A DNA stretch of 64,000 nt from Arthrobacter sp. V1I7 (GCF_030817015.1 NZ_JAUSYS010000001.1:558001-622000); one strand, 5' to 3'; counted from the stretch's first letter, positions 35,132 through 44,607 are shown. A program made the numbers and translations. Notes: generated from the letters alone by a model not told the origin.

Positions 35132-36012
35132 CGCCGGCTCTGGCCGGAGTGTTGGCGCTCGCCGTCTGGTTGGCGCTTTCGCCGCCCGGCGGCCCGAGCC
35201 GGCGGCTCCGGCTGCGGCTCGCCCGGCCCCCCAGGAACGCGGCGCGGGGGCCCGCCGACCGCCGTTCGGGACCTGGCGCGGGGCCAGCCCGGGGCCGCGG
35301 GGCTGCCTTGCGACGCGGCACGCCGCGCCTGCCGGTGCTCCGCGGTCTGCGCCCGCAGAGGTGGACGCAGCCCGGGCAGACGTTCGCACCGATGGCCCTG
35401 CTGGTCCAGCAGTCCGCCGCGCTGCTCAGAGGGGGCCGATCCCCCGCCCGGCTCTGGGATGAGCTCTGGCTGCTCTATGGCGGCGAGCCTGCACCGGGCC
35501 GGTCCGCGTCCGACGTTCCGCCCGCAGCGCTCGCCCCGGCCTCCCGGGCCAGCCTCGCGGCCGCCCGGGCTGCCGCGAGGTGTGGAGCCCCCGTGGGGGA
35601 GGCCATCCGGAGGGCCGCCGCTGTCCGGGTCTCCGGCGCTTCGCCGGGACGCCCTGCGGCCGAGCAGGAACGCGGTGCCTGGATCGAGTTCGCCGCGTGC
35701 TTCGACGTGGCGGAGGCGAGCGGCTGTCCGCTGGCCGATGTTTTGACGCGCTTCGCCGCCCAGCTCGAGGCCGAAGAGGATGCGGAAGCGGCACGACAGA
35801 CTGCCCTTGCCGGTCCCCGGGCCACAGCTCGCCTGCTCAGCTGGCTGCCCGTCCTCGGATTGGGACTCGGCATGCTGCTGGGCGTGGACCCGATAAACAT
35901 CCTGCTGGGGGAGCCGGCAGGCCTTGCGGCGCTCGCGGCGGGCGTTGCCCTCACAGCCGCCGGACGGATCTGGTCGACCAGGCTCGTCCGGTCAGCGGCC
36001 GGACAGTCGTGA
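35128..36012 (+). CDS. tadB: TadB-like type II secretion F-domain membrane protein
   Basis: 294 residues. One helix lies at the N-terminus, then a basic low-complexity linker. A GspF/TadB F domain follows (ALLRGGRSPARLWDEL, ACFDVAEASGCPLADVLTRFAAQLEAEED), and two C-terminal helices (LLSWLPVLGLGLGMLLGVDP and the following Ala-rich helix). It forms the inner-membrane platform with TadC. The GTG at 35128 overlaps the tadA stop. A large open frame upstream in this phase is only a shadow of tadA. Confidence 0.87.
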   Translation: MTPALAGVLALAVWLALSPPGGPSRRLRLRLARPPRNAARGPADRRSGPGAGPARGRGAALRRGTPRLPVLRGLRPQRWTQPGQTFAPMALLVQQSAALLRGGRSPARLWDELWLLYGGEPAPGRSASDVPPAALAPASRASLAAARAAARCGAPVGEAIRRAAAVRVSGASPGRPAAEQERGAWIEFAACFDVAEASGCPLADVLTRFAAQLEAEEDAEAARQTALAGPRATARLLSWLPVLGLGLGMLLGVDPINILLGEPAGLAALAAGVALTAAGRIWSTRLVRSAAGQS

Positions 36013-36623
36013 TGACTGCCGAGATGGCCGGTCTCGCCGTCGCGGTACTGCTGGCGGCGGCCACCTCGGTGGCATTTACCGACCGCTCCCAGGCCAGACA
36101 GCGGCTCAGGCGGCGGCAACACGAACCGTGGTCGGCAGGGCCCGGCGGAACCCCGGGAACCGCCCACGGCGACGAGGGAACGGCCGACGCCCCCGGCCTC
36201 GGCGACACCGCCATGATGCTCGAGCTGATTGGGGCGATGCTGGACGCAGGGTCCGGGCTCGGACGGGCATTGGAACTGGCCGCGGGCCTCGCCACCCAGG
36301 AGTTCCGCGCGCCGCTTCGCCCGGTCGTGTCCGCGCTGGCTCTCGGTGCCGACTGGGACGCAGCCTGGCGCAGTTCAGACGTCCGATCGCCTCGGCTGCT
36401 GGACTTACAAGACGCCCTGGGCTTCGCCGCCCTGACGGGGGCGCCCTCCTCCGCCGTTCTGTACGCTCAAGCGGCCCGGATCCGCCGGGAACGCTTCAGG
36501 ACCGCCGAGAAAAAGGCCGCTGCTCTTGGCGTGAAGCTCGTCGTCCCTCTGGGTCTTTGCTCCCTGCCGGCCTTTGTATGTCTGGGCATCGTGCCCGTGC
36601 TCCTGGCGATGATCCCCGGCTGA
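36012..36623 (+). CDS. tadC: TadC-like type II secretion F-domain membrane protein
   Basis: 203 residues: N-terminal helix (AGLAVAVLLAAATSVAF), an F domain (MMLELIGAMLDAGSGLGRAL, FAALTGAPSSAVLYAQAARIRRERF) and a C-terminal helix pair (LGLCSLPAFVCLGIVPVLLAMI). It is the second platform subunit of the Tad system. ATG 36012 shares a base with the tadB TGA; a GTG one codon earlier is an alternative. The operon stops here; the next Tad gene is 2.4 kb away, beyond a secreted-protein gene. Confidence 0.87.
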   Translation: MTAEMAGLAVAVLLAAATSVAFTDRSQARQRLRRRQHEPWSAGPGGTPGTAHGDEGTADAPGLGDTAMMLELIGAMLDAGSGLGRALELAAGLATQEFRAPLRPVVSALALGADWDAAWRSSDVRSPRLLDLQDALGFAALTGAPSSAVLYAQAARIRRERFRTAEKKAAALGVKLVVPLGLCSLPAFVCLGIVPVLLAMIPG

Positions 36624-36786
36624 TTCAAGGTTTTCCAAAGTGCCTCTCGATATTGTGCGGTAGGCATCGCAGTACGAGCGCCCTCGTGTGTGACCCAGTG
36701 ATAGCTACCCGCTCAGGGCGTCCGGTATGTCGGTACGTCTGAGAAAAATATTCGGGAGTTTGAAGTCAGGGCAGGGGGGCAGATCA

Positions 36787-38637
36787 ATGATTCGACTGCG
36801 AAGGGCCGGTGTGATTGCGGCGCTAAATCTGTTGGTGGTGGCAGGGCTGGCTGTTGGTGCCACACCGGCTCACGCCGTAACCTGCGCCCCTGGAACGCCG
36901 GCACCCACCAACAACTATCCGGGCACAACAGTGCTGGCGACCAGTTTCGAGTCCCAAACGATCGCAGCGGCTGGCTTCCGTGCCCCTGCCACTGCGGGGA
37001 CAGGCACGGCCACAATTTCCGACGCAGACGCCCACTCCGGTAAGTGCGCCGCCAAGCTGCACGTAACCACCGCGGCGGGCTCCCTGGCGAACTTTTCCAC
37101 GCCCCTGCCCGCCGGCAGCAAGGACGTTTACGCCGACGGATGGTTTAACGTCACTGCCAAGGGTGTCGACGGCAACAACGTTCCCTACTTCCGCTTCTTC
37201 ACCAACGGAACCCGGACCCTCGACGTCTATCGCTCCAACAACGGAATCGGCCCGCTGTGGCTGCGGGTCGCGTCCCCGACCGGGACCCCCACTTACACTC
37301 GGCTGGCGCCCTCCGTGAAGCTGAACAGCTGGCATCACCTGACACTGCACGCAGTCGCCAACGGAGCCGCGACCACGGTGGAAATCTGGTTCGATAACAA
37401 ACTGGTCTTCTCCAGCGGCCAGGTCGCCATCGACGTCGACACCTTCTCCGCCGTGCAGCTGGGCGCTGAACATCGGCGCCAGGCAGGCGACGTCTACATC
37501 GATGACGTCATTATCAAGAGCTCCAAGGGAGTGGCCGGAAAGCCGGGAACCTTCGTTCCCGTTACTCCCGCCCGGATGCTTGACACCAGGTCCGCCTCGC
37601 CGGTGGCTGCCGATTCCGCAGTCTCATTCCAGGTCGCAGGCGTAAGGGGCATTCCGGCCAAGGTGGCGTCGGTGGTGTTCAACCTGACGGTCACGTCGCC
37701 GCGGTCCGCAGGTTTCATCACTGCCTATGCCTCAGGCACCGGTCGCCCGAACGCGTCCAACCTTAACTTCGCCCCCGGGCAAACCGTGCCGAACCTCGTG
37801 ACGGTCCCGGTGGGGACCGACGGGAAGGTCACGCTCTTCAACCGATCTCCCGGGAGCGCCCAGCTCATCGCTGACGTCACCGGCTATTACATCACCGGCA
37901 CCCCGGCGATACCCGGCTCCTTCCGATCCCTCGCGCCCTCCCGGATCCTTGACACCCGGAACGCCTCGCCCGTCGGTGCGGATTCGGCGGTGTCCTTCCA
38001 GGTCGCCGGGGCCCGCGGCATCCCTGCGTCGGTGGCGTCGGTGGTCTTCAACCTCACCGTGACCGAGGCCCGGTCCTTCGGTTTCATCACGGCCTATGCC
38101 TCCGGGACGGGACGCCCCAACGCCTCCAACCTGAACTTTGCCGCGAACCAGACCGTGCCGAACCTGGTAACGGTTCCCGTGGGAGCTGACGGAAAGGTCA
38201 CGCTGTTCAACCGCTCCGGCGGCACCGCCCAGCTCATTGCAGATGTTGCCGGGTACTACCTTCCCGGCACGCCGACGGAGCCGGGCGCCTTCAAAGCCAT
38301 CGGGCCCACCCGGGCACTGGACACCAGGAACGCTTCGCCCGCTGCGGCGGACGCAGCGGTTGCCTTCCGGGTCGCCGGCGCTAACGGCATTCCCGCTAGC
38401 GTCTCTGCCGTCGTCTTCAACCTGACGGTCACGGCGCCCCGGTCCTTCGGTTTCGTTACCGCCTACGCTTCCGGTACGGCGCGTCCCAACGCGTCCAACC
38501 TGAACTTCGCCACCGGGCAGACAGTTCCGAACCTGGTCGCTGTCCCCGTAGGCTCCGACGGCCGGGTCTCGTTATTCAACCGCTCCTCCGGCACCTCCCA
38601 GCTCATCGCGGACATCGCGGGTTACTTCCTCCGATAG
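36787..38637 (+). CDS. Secreted protein: laminin-G-like N-terminal domain plus three 123-residue DTR repeats
   Basis: 616 residues. The Sec signal spans 1 to about 30 (ending ATPAHA). Residues about 45-248 look like a concanavalin/LamG-type jelly roll (LNSWHHLTLHAVANGAATTVEIWFDNKLVF). Three tandem repeats begin at Phe256, Phe379 and Phe502, exactly 123 residues apart. Each has the pattern PxRxLDTR, SASPVxADSAVSFQVAG, GIPAxVxxVVFNLTVT, GFxTAYASGTxRPNASNLNF, VPNLVxVPVGxDG and LIADxxGYY. Such LDTR repeats occur in large actinobacterial surface and secreted enzymes, where they seem to be wall or carbohydrate-binding modules. There is no sortase motif. It lies inside the Tad locus, so a pilus-associated adhesin is possible. 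Base composition is visibly less GC-rich than the tad genes. Confidence 0.8.
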   Translation: MIRLRRAGVIAALNLLVVAGLAVGATPAHAVTCAPGTPAPTNNYPGTTVLATSFESQTIAAAGFRAPATAGTGTATISDADAHSGKCAAKLHVTTAAGSLANFSTPLPAGSKDVYADGWFNVTAKGVDGNNVPYFRFFTNGTRTLDVYRSNNGIGPLWLRVASPTGTPTYTRLAPSVKLNSWHHLTLHAVANGAATTVEIWFDNKLVFSSGQVAIDVDTFSAVQLGAEHRRQAGDVYIDDVIIKSSKGVAGKPGTFVPVTPARMLDTRSASPVAADSAVSFQVAGVRGIPAKVASVVFNLTVTSPRSAGFITAYASGTGRPNASNLNFAPGQTVPNLVTVPVGTDGKVTLFNRSPGSAQLIADVTGYYITGTPAIPGSFRSLAPSRILDTRNASPVGADSAVSFQVAGARGIPASVASVVFNLTVTEARSFGFITAYASGTGRPNASNLNFAANQTVPNLVTVPVGADGKVTLFNRSGGTAQLIADVAGYYLPGTPTEPGAFKAIGPTRALDTRNASPAAADAAVAFRVAGANGIPASVSAVVFNLTVTAPRSFGFVTAYASGTARPNASNLNFATGQTVPNLVAVPVGSDGRVSLFNRSSGTSQLIADIAGYFLR

Positions 38638-38675
38638 GGCACTGAGTAGGGACAGAAGCCGAGTTCCGGATGATT

Positions 38676-38722
38676 GAAGGCCTCTTAGCCTGGTGCGTAC
38701 CGCCGATGGCTAGGAGGCCTTC
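38676..38722 (+). terminator. Hairpin downstream of the DTR-repeat protein gene
   Basis: GAAGGCCTCTTAGCC pairs with GGCTAGGAGGCCTTC (one mismatch, 17-nt loop), 40 nt after the stop codon. Only a short TC-rich tail follows. Probably terminates the secreted-protein transcript. Confidence 0.6.
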
Positions 38723-38728
38723 CTCATG

Positions 38729-38866
38729 TCCCGTTGGCCGGTGCCGGCCTGTTGGCCGCGTTTGGCGGGCGGCGTGGGCCGACGTTGGCCTGTTGGCCTG
38801 TGCCGGCCTGCGTGGCCGGTGTCGTCCCGTTGGCCGGTGTCGGCCTGTTGGCCGCGTTTGGCGGGC
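38729..38866 (+). repeat. 42-bp direct repeat within a TTGGCCG-rich tract
   Basis: A 42-bp sequence starting TCCCGTTGGCCGGTG occurs at 38729-38770 and 38825-38866 with one difference (C/T). The 54 bp between them are made of shorter pieces of the same motif (GTTGGCCTG, TGCCGGCCTG, CGTGGCCGGTG). No long coding frame with family resemblance crosses it. It separates the DTR gene from the pilin-like gene. Confidence 0.8.
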
Positions 38867-39062
38867 TGAACGCGTTGGCCGGCGATTTCCGAGGAGGCGC
38901 GAGCCGTGGCCGGCCCTGGGCTGACCTGCTGGAGTGCTCCTCCACATCCTGCGGGATGGCAACGTTTTCCACTTGGGCGTTCTCCCGACTTACCGGCATG
39001 GCCGGGAGCAGGGAGAGTCGAAGGAGCCGGCGATTCAGCCGGACCCTTTGAAAGGAAGCCAC

Positions 39063-39347
39063 ATGTCGATTCACCGAGACGCCCCGGCCGAAAACCGCCG
39101 GGAAGCCGCCGATCATGGAACCACGGAGGTCCGTGAAATTTATCCCGGCGCCCGCGCGGCCCGCCCGGTCCACAGCGGCCGTCCAAGAAGGCCCAAGGGT
39201 TCCGAGGCCGGAATGGCAACCGCCGAGTACGCCATCGCCACCCTGGCCGCCGTGGGCTTTGCCGGGGTGCTCGTGTTCATCATGCGCAGCGACGAGGTCC
39301 GCGGCTTCCTGCTTAATCTCATCCGCACGGCGCTGGCGTTGCCATGA
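39063..39347 (+). CDS. DUF4244 pilin-like protein of the Tad locus
   Basis: 94 residues. A 48-residue polar basic N-terminal leader ends in GSEAG, then MATAEYAIATLAAVGFAGVL begins a single membrane helix, followed by MRSDEVRGFLLNLIRTAL. This is the actinobacterial DUF4244 family, always small and found in Tad loci, with the Glu+5-like position (AEY) of type IVb prepilins. It is probably the major pilin, cleaved at the Gly before the hydrophobic part. AAGGA lies 7 nt before the ATG. The stop overlaps the tadE ATG. Confidence 0.82.
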   Translation: MSIHRDAPAENRREAADHGTTEVREIYPGARAARPVHSGRPRRPKGSEAGMATAEYAIATLAAVGFAGVLVFIMRSDEVRGFLLNLIRTALALP

Positions 39348-39874
39348 AGCCCGGACGCCCCGACATCGAGACTGCACGCGGGCAGCCGTTCCGGCCGAAG
39401 CTTCGGGCATCCCGAGGAGCCGCCTCCCCACCCGCAGGTGACCGCCCCCGGACGCGTTTGGGTTCCGCGGGCGGCTCCTGCCGCGGCGCGGTCACCGCCG
39501 AATTTGCTGTGGCCTTGCCAGCCGTCATTCTCCTGCTGGCCATGGTCCTGGCCGGCTCGGCCGCCGGGGTGACGCAGCTTCGCTTCGAGGAAGCCGCCCG
39601 GGCAGGTGCGCGTGCCCTCGCGCGGGGCGACACTGCTGCCGACGTCGGGGGAATCGTGCGCCGCCTTGCGGGGGAATCAGCTGGGTCGGCGGTGACTTCC
39701 GACGGCGAATGGAGCAGTGTCGCTGTCTCCGGCCGAGTGCAAGGCGCCGTCGGTTCGCTCATTCCGTGGACGCTCTCCGCCCGCGCCTGGGTGCGGCGAG
39801 AGTCAGCCCCGGCTTCGGCCCCTGTCCGGATCGCACCGGCGCAGCGCCACCAACCGGCGGGGCTGAGTTCGTGA
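39344..39874 (+). CDS. tadE: TadE-like minor pilin
   Basis: 176 residues. After a 48-residue basic leader comes GAVTAEFAVALPAVILLLAMVLAG, the TadE motif with Glu (AEF) at the start of the helix, then a short extracytoplasmic domain. TadE proteins are pseudopilins of the Tad pilus. ATG 39344 overlaps the DUF4244 TGA by 4 nt, and its TGA overlaps the next GTG by 4 nt. The C-terminal about 35 residues are Ala/Pro-rich. Confidence 0.85.
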   Translation: MKPGRPDIETARGQPFRPKLRASRGAASPPAGDRPRTRLGSAGGSCRGAVTAEFAVALPAVILLLAMVLAGSAAGVTQLRFEEAARAGARALARGDTAADVGGIVRRLAGESAGSAVTSDGEWSSVAVSGRVQGAVGSLIPWTLSARAWVRRESAPASAPVRIAPAQRHQPAGLSS

Positions 39875-40272
39875 AGCCGCAGCCGGCTGTCCCTGCCGAG
39901 CCGGCGCGGCTGCGGCACCCCGACCGCGGCTCGGGTACGGTCCTCGCTCTGGCCCTGGGGTTGGTCCTGCTCATCGCGGCGGTCTTGATCGCGCTGCTGG
40001 CGCAGGCTGCGATGATGGCGTCCCGGGCCGCTGCAGCAGCCGACCTCGCGGCGCTGGCGGCTGCGGATGCGGCCAGGGGGATCACTGATGGCGAGCCCTG
40101 TGCCATTGCCCGCGAGGTCGCGCGGCGGCACCAGTCAAGGGTCCTGAGCTGTTCCGAGGGGGCAGGGGAAACCGTTCAAGTCCGGACGCAGCTTGACGCC
40201 GGCACGATGTTCGGGGCATCGGCCACCGGACTCGCCCGCGCCGGTCCGCCGCCCGCGGAGACCGTGCCGTAG
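39871..40272 (+). CDS. TadE-like/Rv3654c-type protein
   Basis: 133 residues: GSGTVLALALGLVLLIAAVLIAL is a single helix preceded by a Gly-Ser-Gly typical of this family, then ASRAAAAADLAALAAADAAR, which resembles the TadG/Rv3654c start. Two Cys (EPCAIARE, VLSCSEG) may form a disulfide outside the membrane. It is the last gene of the Tad locus, overlapping tadE by GTGA. The helicase downstream is convergent, a neighbourhood seen in many actinobacteria. Confidence 0.82.
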   Translation: MKPQPAVPAEPARLRHPDRGSGTVLALALGLVLLIAAVLIALLAQAAMMASRAAAAADLAALAAADAARGITDGEPCAIAREVARRHQSRVLSCSEGAGETVQVRTQLDAGTMFGASATGLARAGPPPAETVP

Positions 40273-40300
40273 CGGCGCGTGAGGCCGGGCCAGCCCAGGG

Positions 40301-42786
40301 TCAGGCCTGGAGAGGAGTCACGGTCAGGTCCGCGCCGCCGTGTTTCCCGTTGGACCCTGTCCCGTCGCCGGCTGATCCGTCGCACGCCTCTCTGCCTGCA
40401 GCGTTAGTACCACTAGTGTCGTCCATGACACCCGCGTTCATGAATTCAGACGCGTCCTTTAACAGAACATCGATCAGGGTGACAGCGGCATCCTTGTCCA
40501 AGGGGTTGTTCTTGTTGCCGCATTTGGGGGACTGCACACACGAAGGACAGCCGGACTCGCATTCGCAGGCCTTGATCGCGTCGCGGGTGGCGGACAGCCA
40601 CACCCTCGCCTTGTCGTAGCCGCGTTCGGCGAAGCCCGCGCCGCCCGCGTGCCCGTCGTACACGAAGATCGTGGGCACTCCGGTGTCCGCGTGGATGGCC
40701 GTGGACACGCCGCCGATGTCCCAGCGGTCGCTGGAGGCAACCAGCGGCAGCAGTCCGATGGCGGCGTGTTCGGCGGCATGCAGGGCGCCGGGAAACTGCG
40801 CCTCGATCAGCCCGGCGCCGGTCAGGGAGCGGTTGTCCATGACGAACCAGACGGCCTTGGTGAACAGGTCCCGGGCGCCGAGCTGCAGCGGTTCCTCGCC
40901 GAGGATTTCATTCGAGATCAGTGCCTTGCGCTGGAAGGAGACCACCTGCGTTGTTACCTTCACGTCGCCGAAATGCACGGCCACGTCGCCCCACTGGGTG
41001 GTGCGCCGGGTCTCCAGCACCTCGATCTGGGTCACGTCCCGGGCGGTGGTGTAGTAGTCCGGATTGGCGCGGCGCACCACCACGCAGTGATCGTCCTCGT
41101 TCAGGTCCTCGACCACGTAGCTCTCGCCCTGGTGCACGTACACGGCTCCGGTGTGCGCCTGGTAGTGCGTCTGCGGCGCATCCATGGTCCCCAGCAGGGA
41201 GCCTGTGTCTGCGTCCACGATGCTCACCGGCCCGCCGCCGTCGGCCCGTAGGTTCACCATGGCCGCTGCGCTCTGCGGTGCGTCCAGAACCAGCCGGCAG
41301 GCCGCTTGCGCAGGTAGCCCTGGGCCACGAGCTGGTTCAGCAGCTTCTCCGCCGTGCCGCCGAACAGCTCAAGTTCGGCGTAGCCCAGCGGTAGTTCGGC
41401 GGCCGCGGCGCAGAGGTGCGGTCCCAGCACATAGGGATTGGCGGGATCGAAGACGGTGGCTTCCACCGACACGTCGAAGATCGCCTCGGGATGGTTCACG
41501 AGGTACGTGTCCAGCGGATCATCACTTGCCACAAAAGCGGCGATGGCATCCTGGCCGGCACGGCCCGCACGGCCGATCTGCTGGAACAACGACGCGCGGG
41601 TTCCCGGCCAGCCGGCCACCAGCACCGCGTCGAGACCGGAGATGTCGATGCCGAGCTCCAGGGCCGAGGTGCTGGAGACTCCCAGGAGCGCTCCTGAGCG
41701 CAGGGCTTTCTCGAGCGCGCGGCGTTCTTCCGGCAGGTAGCCTGAGCGGTAGGCCGCAACCCGCTGCGGCAGGCTGGGATCCACCTCGTCCAGGAGCCGT
41801 TTCGTGATGGACGCAATCGTCTCTGCGCCCCGCCGTGACTTGATGAAGGCAATGGTCCTGACCCGTGAGGCCACCAGGTTGGCCAGCAGGTCCGCGGTTT
41901 CGGCCACGGCAGTCCGGCGTTCCTTTGCGCCGTTCTCGCCCCGGAGCTCCGTCAGGGCAGGCTCCCAAAAGGCGACGGTGGTGGAGCCGTGAGGGGAGGA
42001 GTCTTCCGAGACCGCGCGGACCGGCGCACCGATAAGCCTGCCGAAGGACGTCCCCGGCTCCGAGGCGGTGGCCGAAGCTGCGATGAAAACGGGCCCGGGA
42101 TGCGAGCCGTCCGGGCTGTAGTAGGCGCAGATGCGGCGCAACCGGCGCATCAAATTGGCCACATGGGAACCGAAAACGCCGCGGTAGCTGTGTGCCTCGT
42201 CGACGATCACGTAGCGCAGCCGGCGGAAAAACCGGGCCCACCAGGCGTGGTTGGGAAGGATCCCGAAGTGCAGCATGTCCGGATTGGCCAAAATGAAGTT
42301 CGCGTGGTCCCGGATCCAGCGCCGCGACGCCGGATCGGTGTCGCCGTCATAGGTTTCGGCCCGGACGGTTGGGAGCTTCAGCGACTGGATGGCGGCCAGC
42401 TGGTCGGCGGCCAAAGCCTTGGTGGGAGACAGGTACAGCGTGACGGCGCCGTCGTCGTGGATTTTGCCCGGTTCCGCCAGGACGCGGAGCTCCGAGCGGT
42501 GGATCGCGTCCAGCGCCGGCAGCTGGTAGGCCAGCGATTTGCCTGAAGCGGTTCCGGTGGCGATCACGACGTGCTCCCCGGCATGCGCCAGATCCGCGGC
42601 CTGGATTTGGTGGCGGTACGGCTCCTGGATTCCAAGGGAGCCGTACGCGGTCACCAGATCGGGATGCGCCCACTCCGGCCACGGCGTGTACACCGCCGGG
42701 CGGGAGGGGATGGTGCGCACATGACGAAGCTGTTCCGGGTCCGGGCCGCGGCCCAGCAACGGAATCAGGGACTCATGTGGGTTCAC
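40301..42786 (-). pseudogene. DEAH-type helicase with C-terminal DUF1998 (MrfA-like), interrupted by a frameshift
   Basis: Two adjacent frames together make one protein. 42786-41254 (510 codons) carries Walker A ATGTASGKS, DEAH (VDEAHSYRGVFG), SATAS and QQIGRAGRAG. 41260-40301 carries the DUF1998 part with the four-Cys metal site (CECESGCPSCVQSPKCG). At about 41280 the first frame reads WFWT then HRRAQRPW-stop, while the second frame continues APQSAAAMVNLRADGG; one extra base would join WFWT to APQ without loss. The intact length would be about 828 residues, normal for the family. MrfA-like helicases act in DNA repair. Real mutation or sequence error cannot be told apart here. Confidence 0.85.
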
Positions 42787-42829
42787 TCAAACATTCTTTC
42801 ACCCGGACTCAAATCGGCCGGGTGCGGCC

Positions 42830-43522
42830 TCAACCCACGGACAAGTCCGAACCCTCATCCGATGCCGAAAGCATCAGCACACGGCAGACGGTGCTCCAGC
42901 CGAGGTGGGAGTACAGCTTCTGGCCGTCCAAAGAGGCCAGCAGCAGTCCGGTTTCCACCTCGTGCTCGAACGCTTGGGCGGCCAGCGCCCGCATGATGAA
43001 ACTGCCCAGCCCGCGCCGCTGGAAACCCGGTTCAGTGACGATCTTGTCGAAGATCGCTGTGCGGTCCACCACGAACACTCGTCCGCTCGCGGCCACTTCC
43101 TCGGCCGCGCGGACCACGGCATGTTGCACACTGTCGATCCTGGACACCTCGAGCTTGAGGTCGTCGTCGGAAAGCCAGGGGTCCTCCGCGTCCTGGGTCT
43201 CCATGTCCACGATCATCATGGTCTGTGAAGCCGAAGTGACATTAAGGGCGTGCCGCTGCGCCAGGGAGGTGTAGCGATCCAAATCGTTGGTGAAGATGGT
43301 CAGGATCCGGGCCGGCACTTCTGCGGTGCTCGCGGCCAGTTGTGCAAACTCCGGATCCGAGGGATCGTGGGCGAAATACCCCCACTCACGGGTTGTGTCA
43401 GCGCGCAGGACCGCCGGGAACCGGCCCTCCCTGCGCGTTTCATAACCACGGCAACCGGCCCAGCCGGCCACCCAAGTTTCCACCAGATGGGTGGTGTCTT
43501 CAACCATGGCGTCCAGACTCAT
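42830..43522 (-). CDS. GNAT family N-acetyltransferase
   Basis: 230 residues. The C-terminal GNAT core contains the acetyl-CoA motif PGFQRRGLGSFIMRALAAQA (Q/R-x-x-G-x-G) and the following ETGLLLASLDGQKLYSHLGW. The N-terminal half is less conserved. The substrate is unknown. ATG 43522 (MSLDAMVEDTTHLVE) is preferred to a codon 33 nt further upstream. It lies 43 bp upstream of the helicase on the same strand, possibly cotranscribed. Confidence 0.8.
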   Translation of the reverse strand: MSLDAMVEDTTHLVETWVAGWAGCRGYETRREGRFPAVLRADTTREWGYFAHDPSDPEFAQLAASTAEVPARILTIFTNDLDRYTSLAQRHALNVTSASQTMMIVDMETQDAEDPWLSDDDLKLEVSRIDSVQHAVVRAAEEVAASGRVFVVDRTAIFDKIVTEPGFQRRGLGSFIMRALAAQAFEHEVETGLLLASLDGQKLYSHLGWSTVCRVLMLSASDEGSDLSVG

Positions 43523-43700
43523 GAGATGAGCGTATTCCAGCCCCGTCACAAGCAACAGTGGCCGGACTGGGGAACCGGCCTCGCTGATGAAATCGTGGCT
43601 GTCCTGGGAGGCGTTCCCGCCCCTGCCGGCCGCCCTGCCGGCCGCCCCGCCGGCCTTCGTGCGTCCCGGCGCCCGGTGTCCGCGCCGTCGGACGCTCCAG

Positions 43701-43706
43701 TACCCT
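43701..43706 (+). promoter_or_regulatory. -10-like hexamer of trhO (leaderless)
   Basis: TACCCT ends 7 nt before the GTG, with no Shine-Dalgarno, the same hexamer as at purD. Upstream, 43620-43657 is a run of short CCTGCCGGCCG repeats. Confidence 0.45.
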
Positions 43707-43713
43707 TAAACAC

Positions 43714-44607
43714 GTGGCTTTGAACCGAATTGTGCTCTTTTACGGCTTTACTCCTCTGACGGATCCGGATGCCGTCCGGCTCTGGCAGCGCGCCCTGTGC
43801 GAGAAACTCGGGCTGACCGGCCGCGTCATCATCTCCAAGGACGGCATCAATGCGACCGTCGGCGGCGAGCTGCAGGCGGTCAAGCAGTACGTGAAGACCA
43901 CCCGCGAGTACAGGGGGTTCCACGGCATCGACGTGAAGTGGTCCGACGGCAGCGCCGAGGACTTCCCGCGGCTCAGCGTCAAGGTGCGGGACGAGATCGT
44001 GTCCTTCGGCGCCCCCGGCGAACTCACAGTGGACGCCAACGGCGTCGTGGGCGGCGGCAAGCACCTCACCCCCGCGGAAGTCCACGAGCTCGTCGAGGCC
44101 AGAAAGGCCTCCGGCGACGAAGTCGTCTTCTTCGACGGGCGCAACGGGTTCGAGGCCCAGATCGGCAAGTTCAAGGATGCGATCGTCCCCGACGTCGCGA
44201 CCACCCACGACTTCATCAAGGAACTCGATTCCGGCAAGTATGACGCCCTCAAGGACAAGCCGGTGGTCACCTACTGCACCGGCGGCATCCGGTGCGAAGT
44301 GCTCTCCAGCCTCATGGTCAACCGCGGTTTCAAGGAGGTTTACCAACTCGACGGCGGGATCGTCCGCTACGGCGAGACGTTCCGGGACCGGGGCCTCTGG
44401 GAAGGCTCGCTCTACGTATTCGACAAGCGCATGCACCTGGAATTCAGCGAGGATGCCAAGACGATCGGCCAGTGCGTCCGCTGCGCGGCGCCAACCAGCA
44501 AATTCGAGAATTGCTCGAACCCGGCGTGCCGGACGCTGACACTGTATTGCACGGATTGTGCCGCCAGCCCCGAGACGCTGCGCTGCCCCGAAGGCTGCGC
44601 GGCCTGA
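43714..44607 (+). CDS. trhO: tRNA uridine(34) hydroxylase (rhodanese family)
   Basis: 297 residues. The N-terminal acylphosphatase-like domain begins [13 protein letters not shown], a rhodanese domain follows with active-site Cys188 in [10 protein letters not shown], and the C-terminal Cys-rich tail ([25 protein letters not shown]) can bind a metal. TrhO (formerly YceA/UPF0176) uses O2 to make 5-hydroxyuridine at the wobble base of tRNA. The GTG is fixed by the -10-like TACCCT 7 nt upstream. Confidence 0.93.
   Translation: MALNRIVLFYGFTPLTDPDAVRLWQRALCEKLGLTGRVIISKDGINATVGGELQAVKQYVKTTREYRGFHGIDVKWSDGSAEDFPRLSVKVRDEIVSFGAPGELTVDANGVVGGGKHLTPAEVHELVEARKASGDEVVFFDGRNGFEAQIGKFKDAIVPDVATTHDFIKELDSGKYDALKDKPVVTYCTGGIRCEVLSSLMVNRGFKEVYQLDGGIVRYGETFRDRGLWEGSLYVFDKRMHLEFSEDAKTIGQCVRCAAPTSKFENCSNPACRTLTLYCTDCAASPETLRCPEGCAA

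Noticed and set aside
39063..39347. Start of the DUF4244 gene at an upstream codon (about 38934)
   Set aside because: The added residues are repeat-derived; ATG 39063 has AAGGA at 7 nt and the frame upstream lacks an SD.
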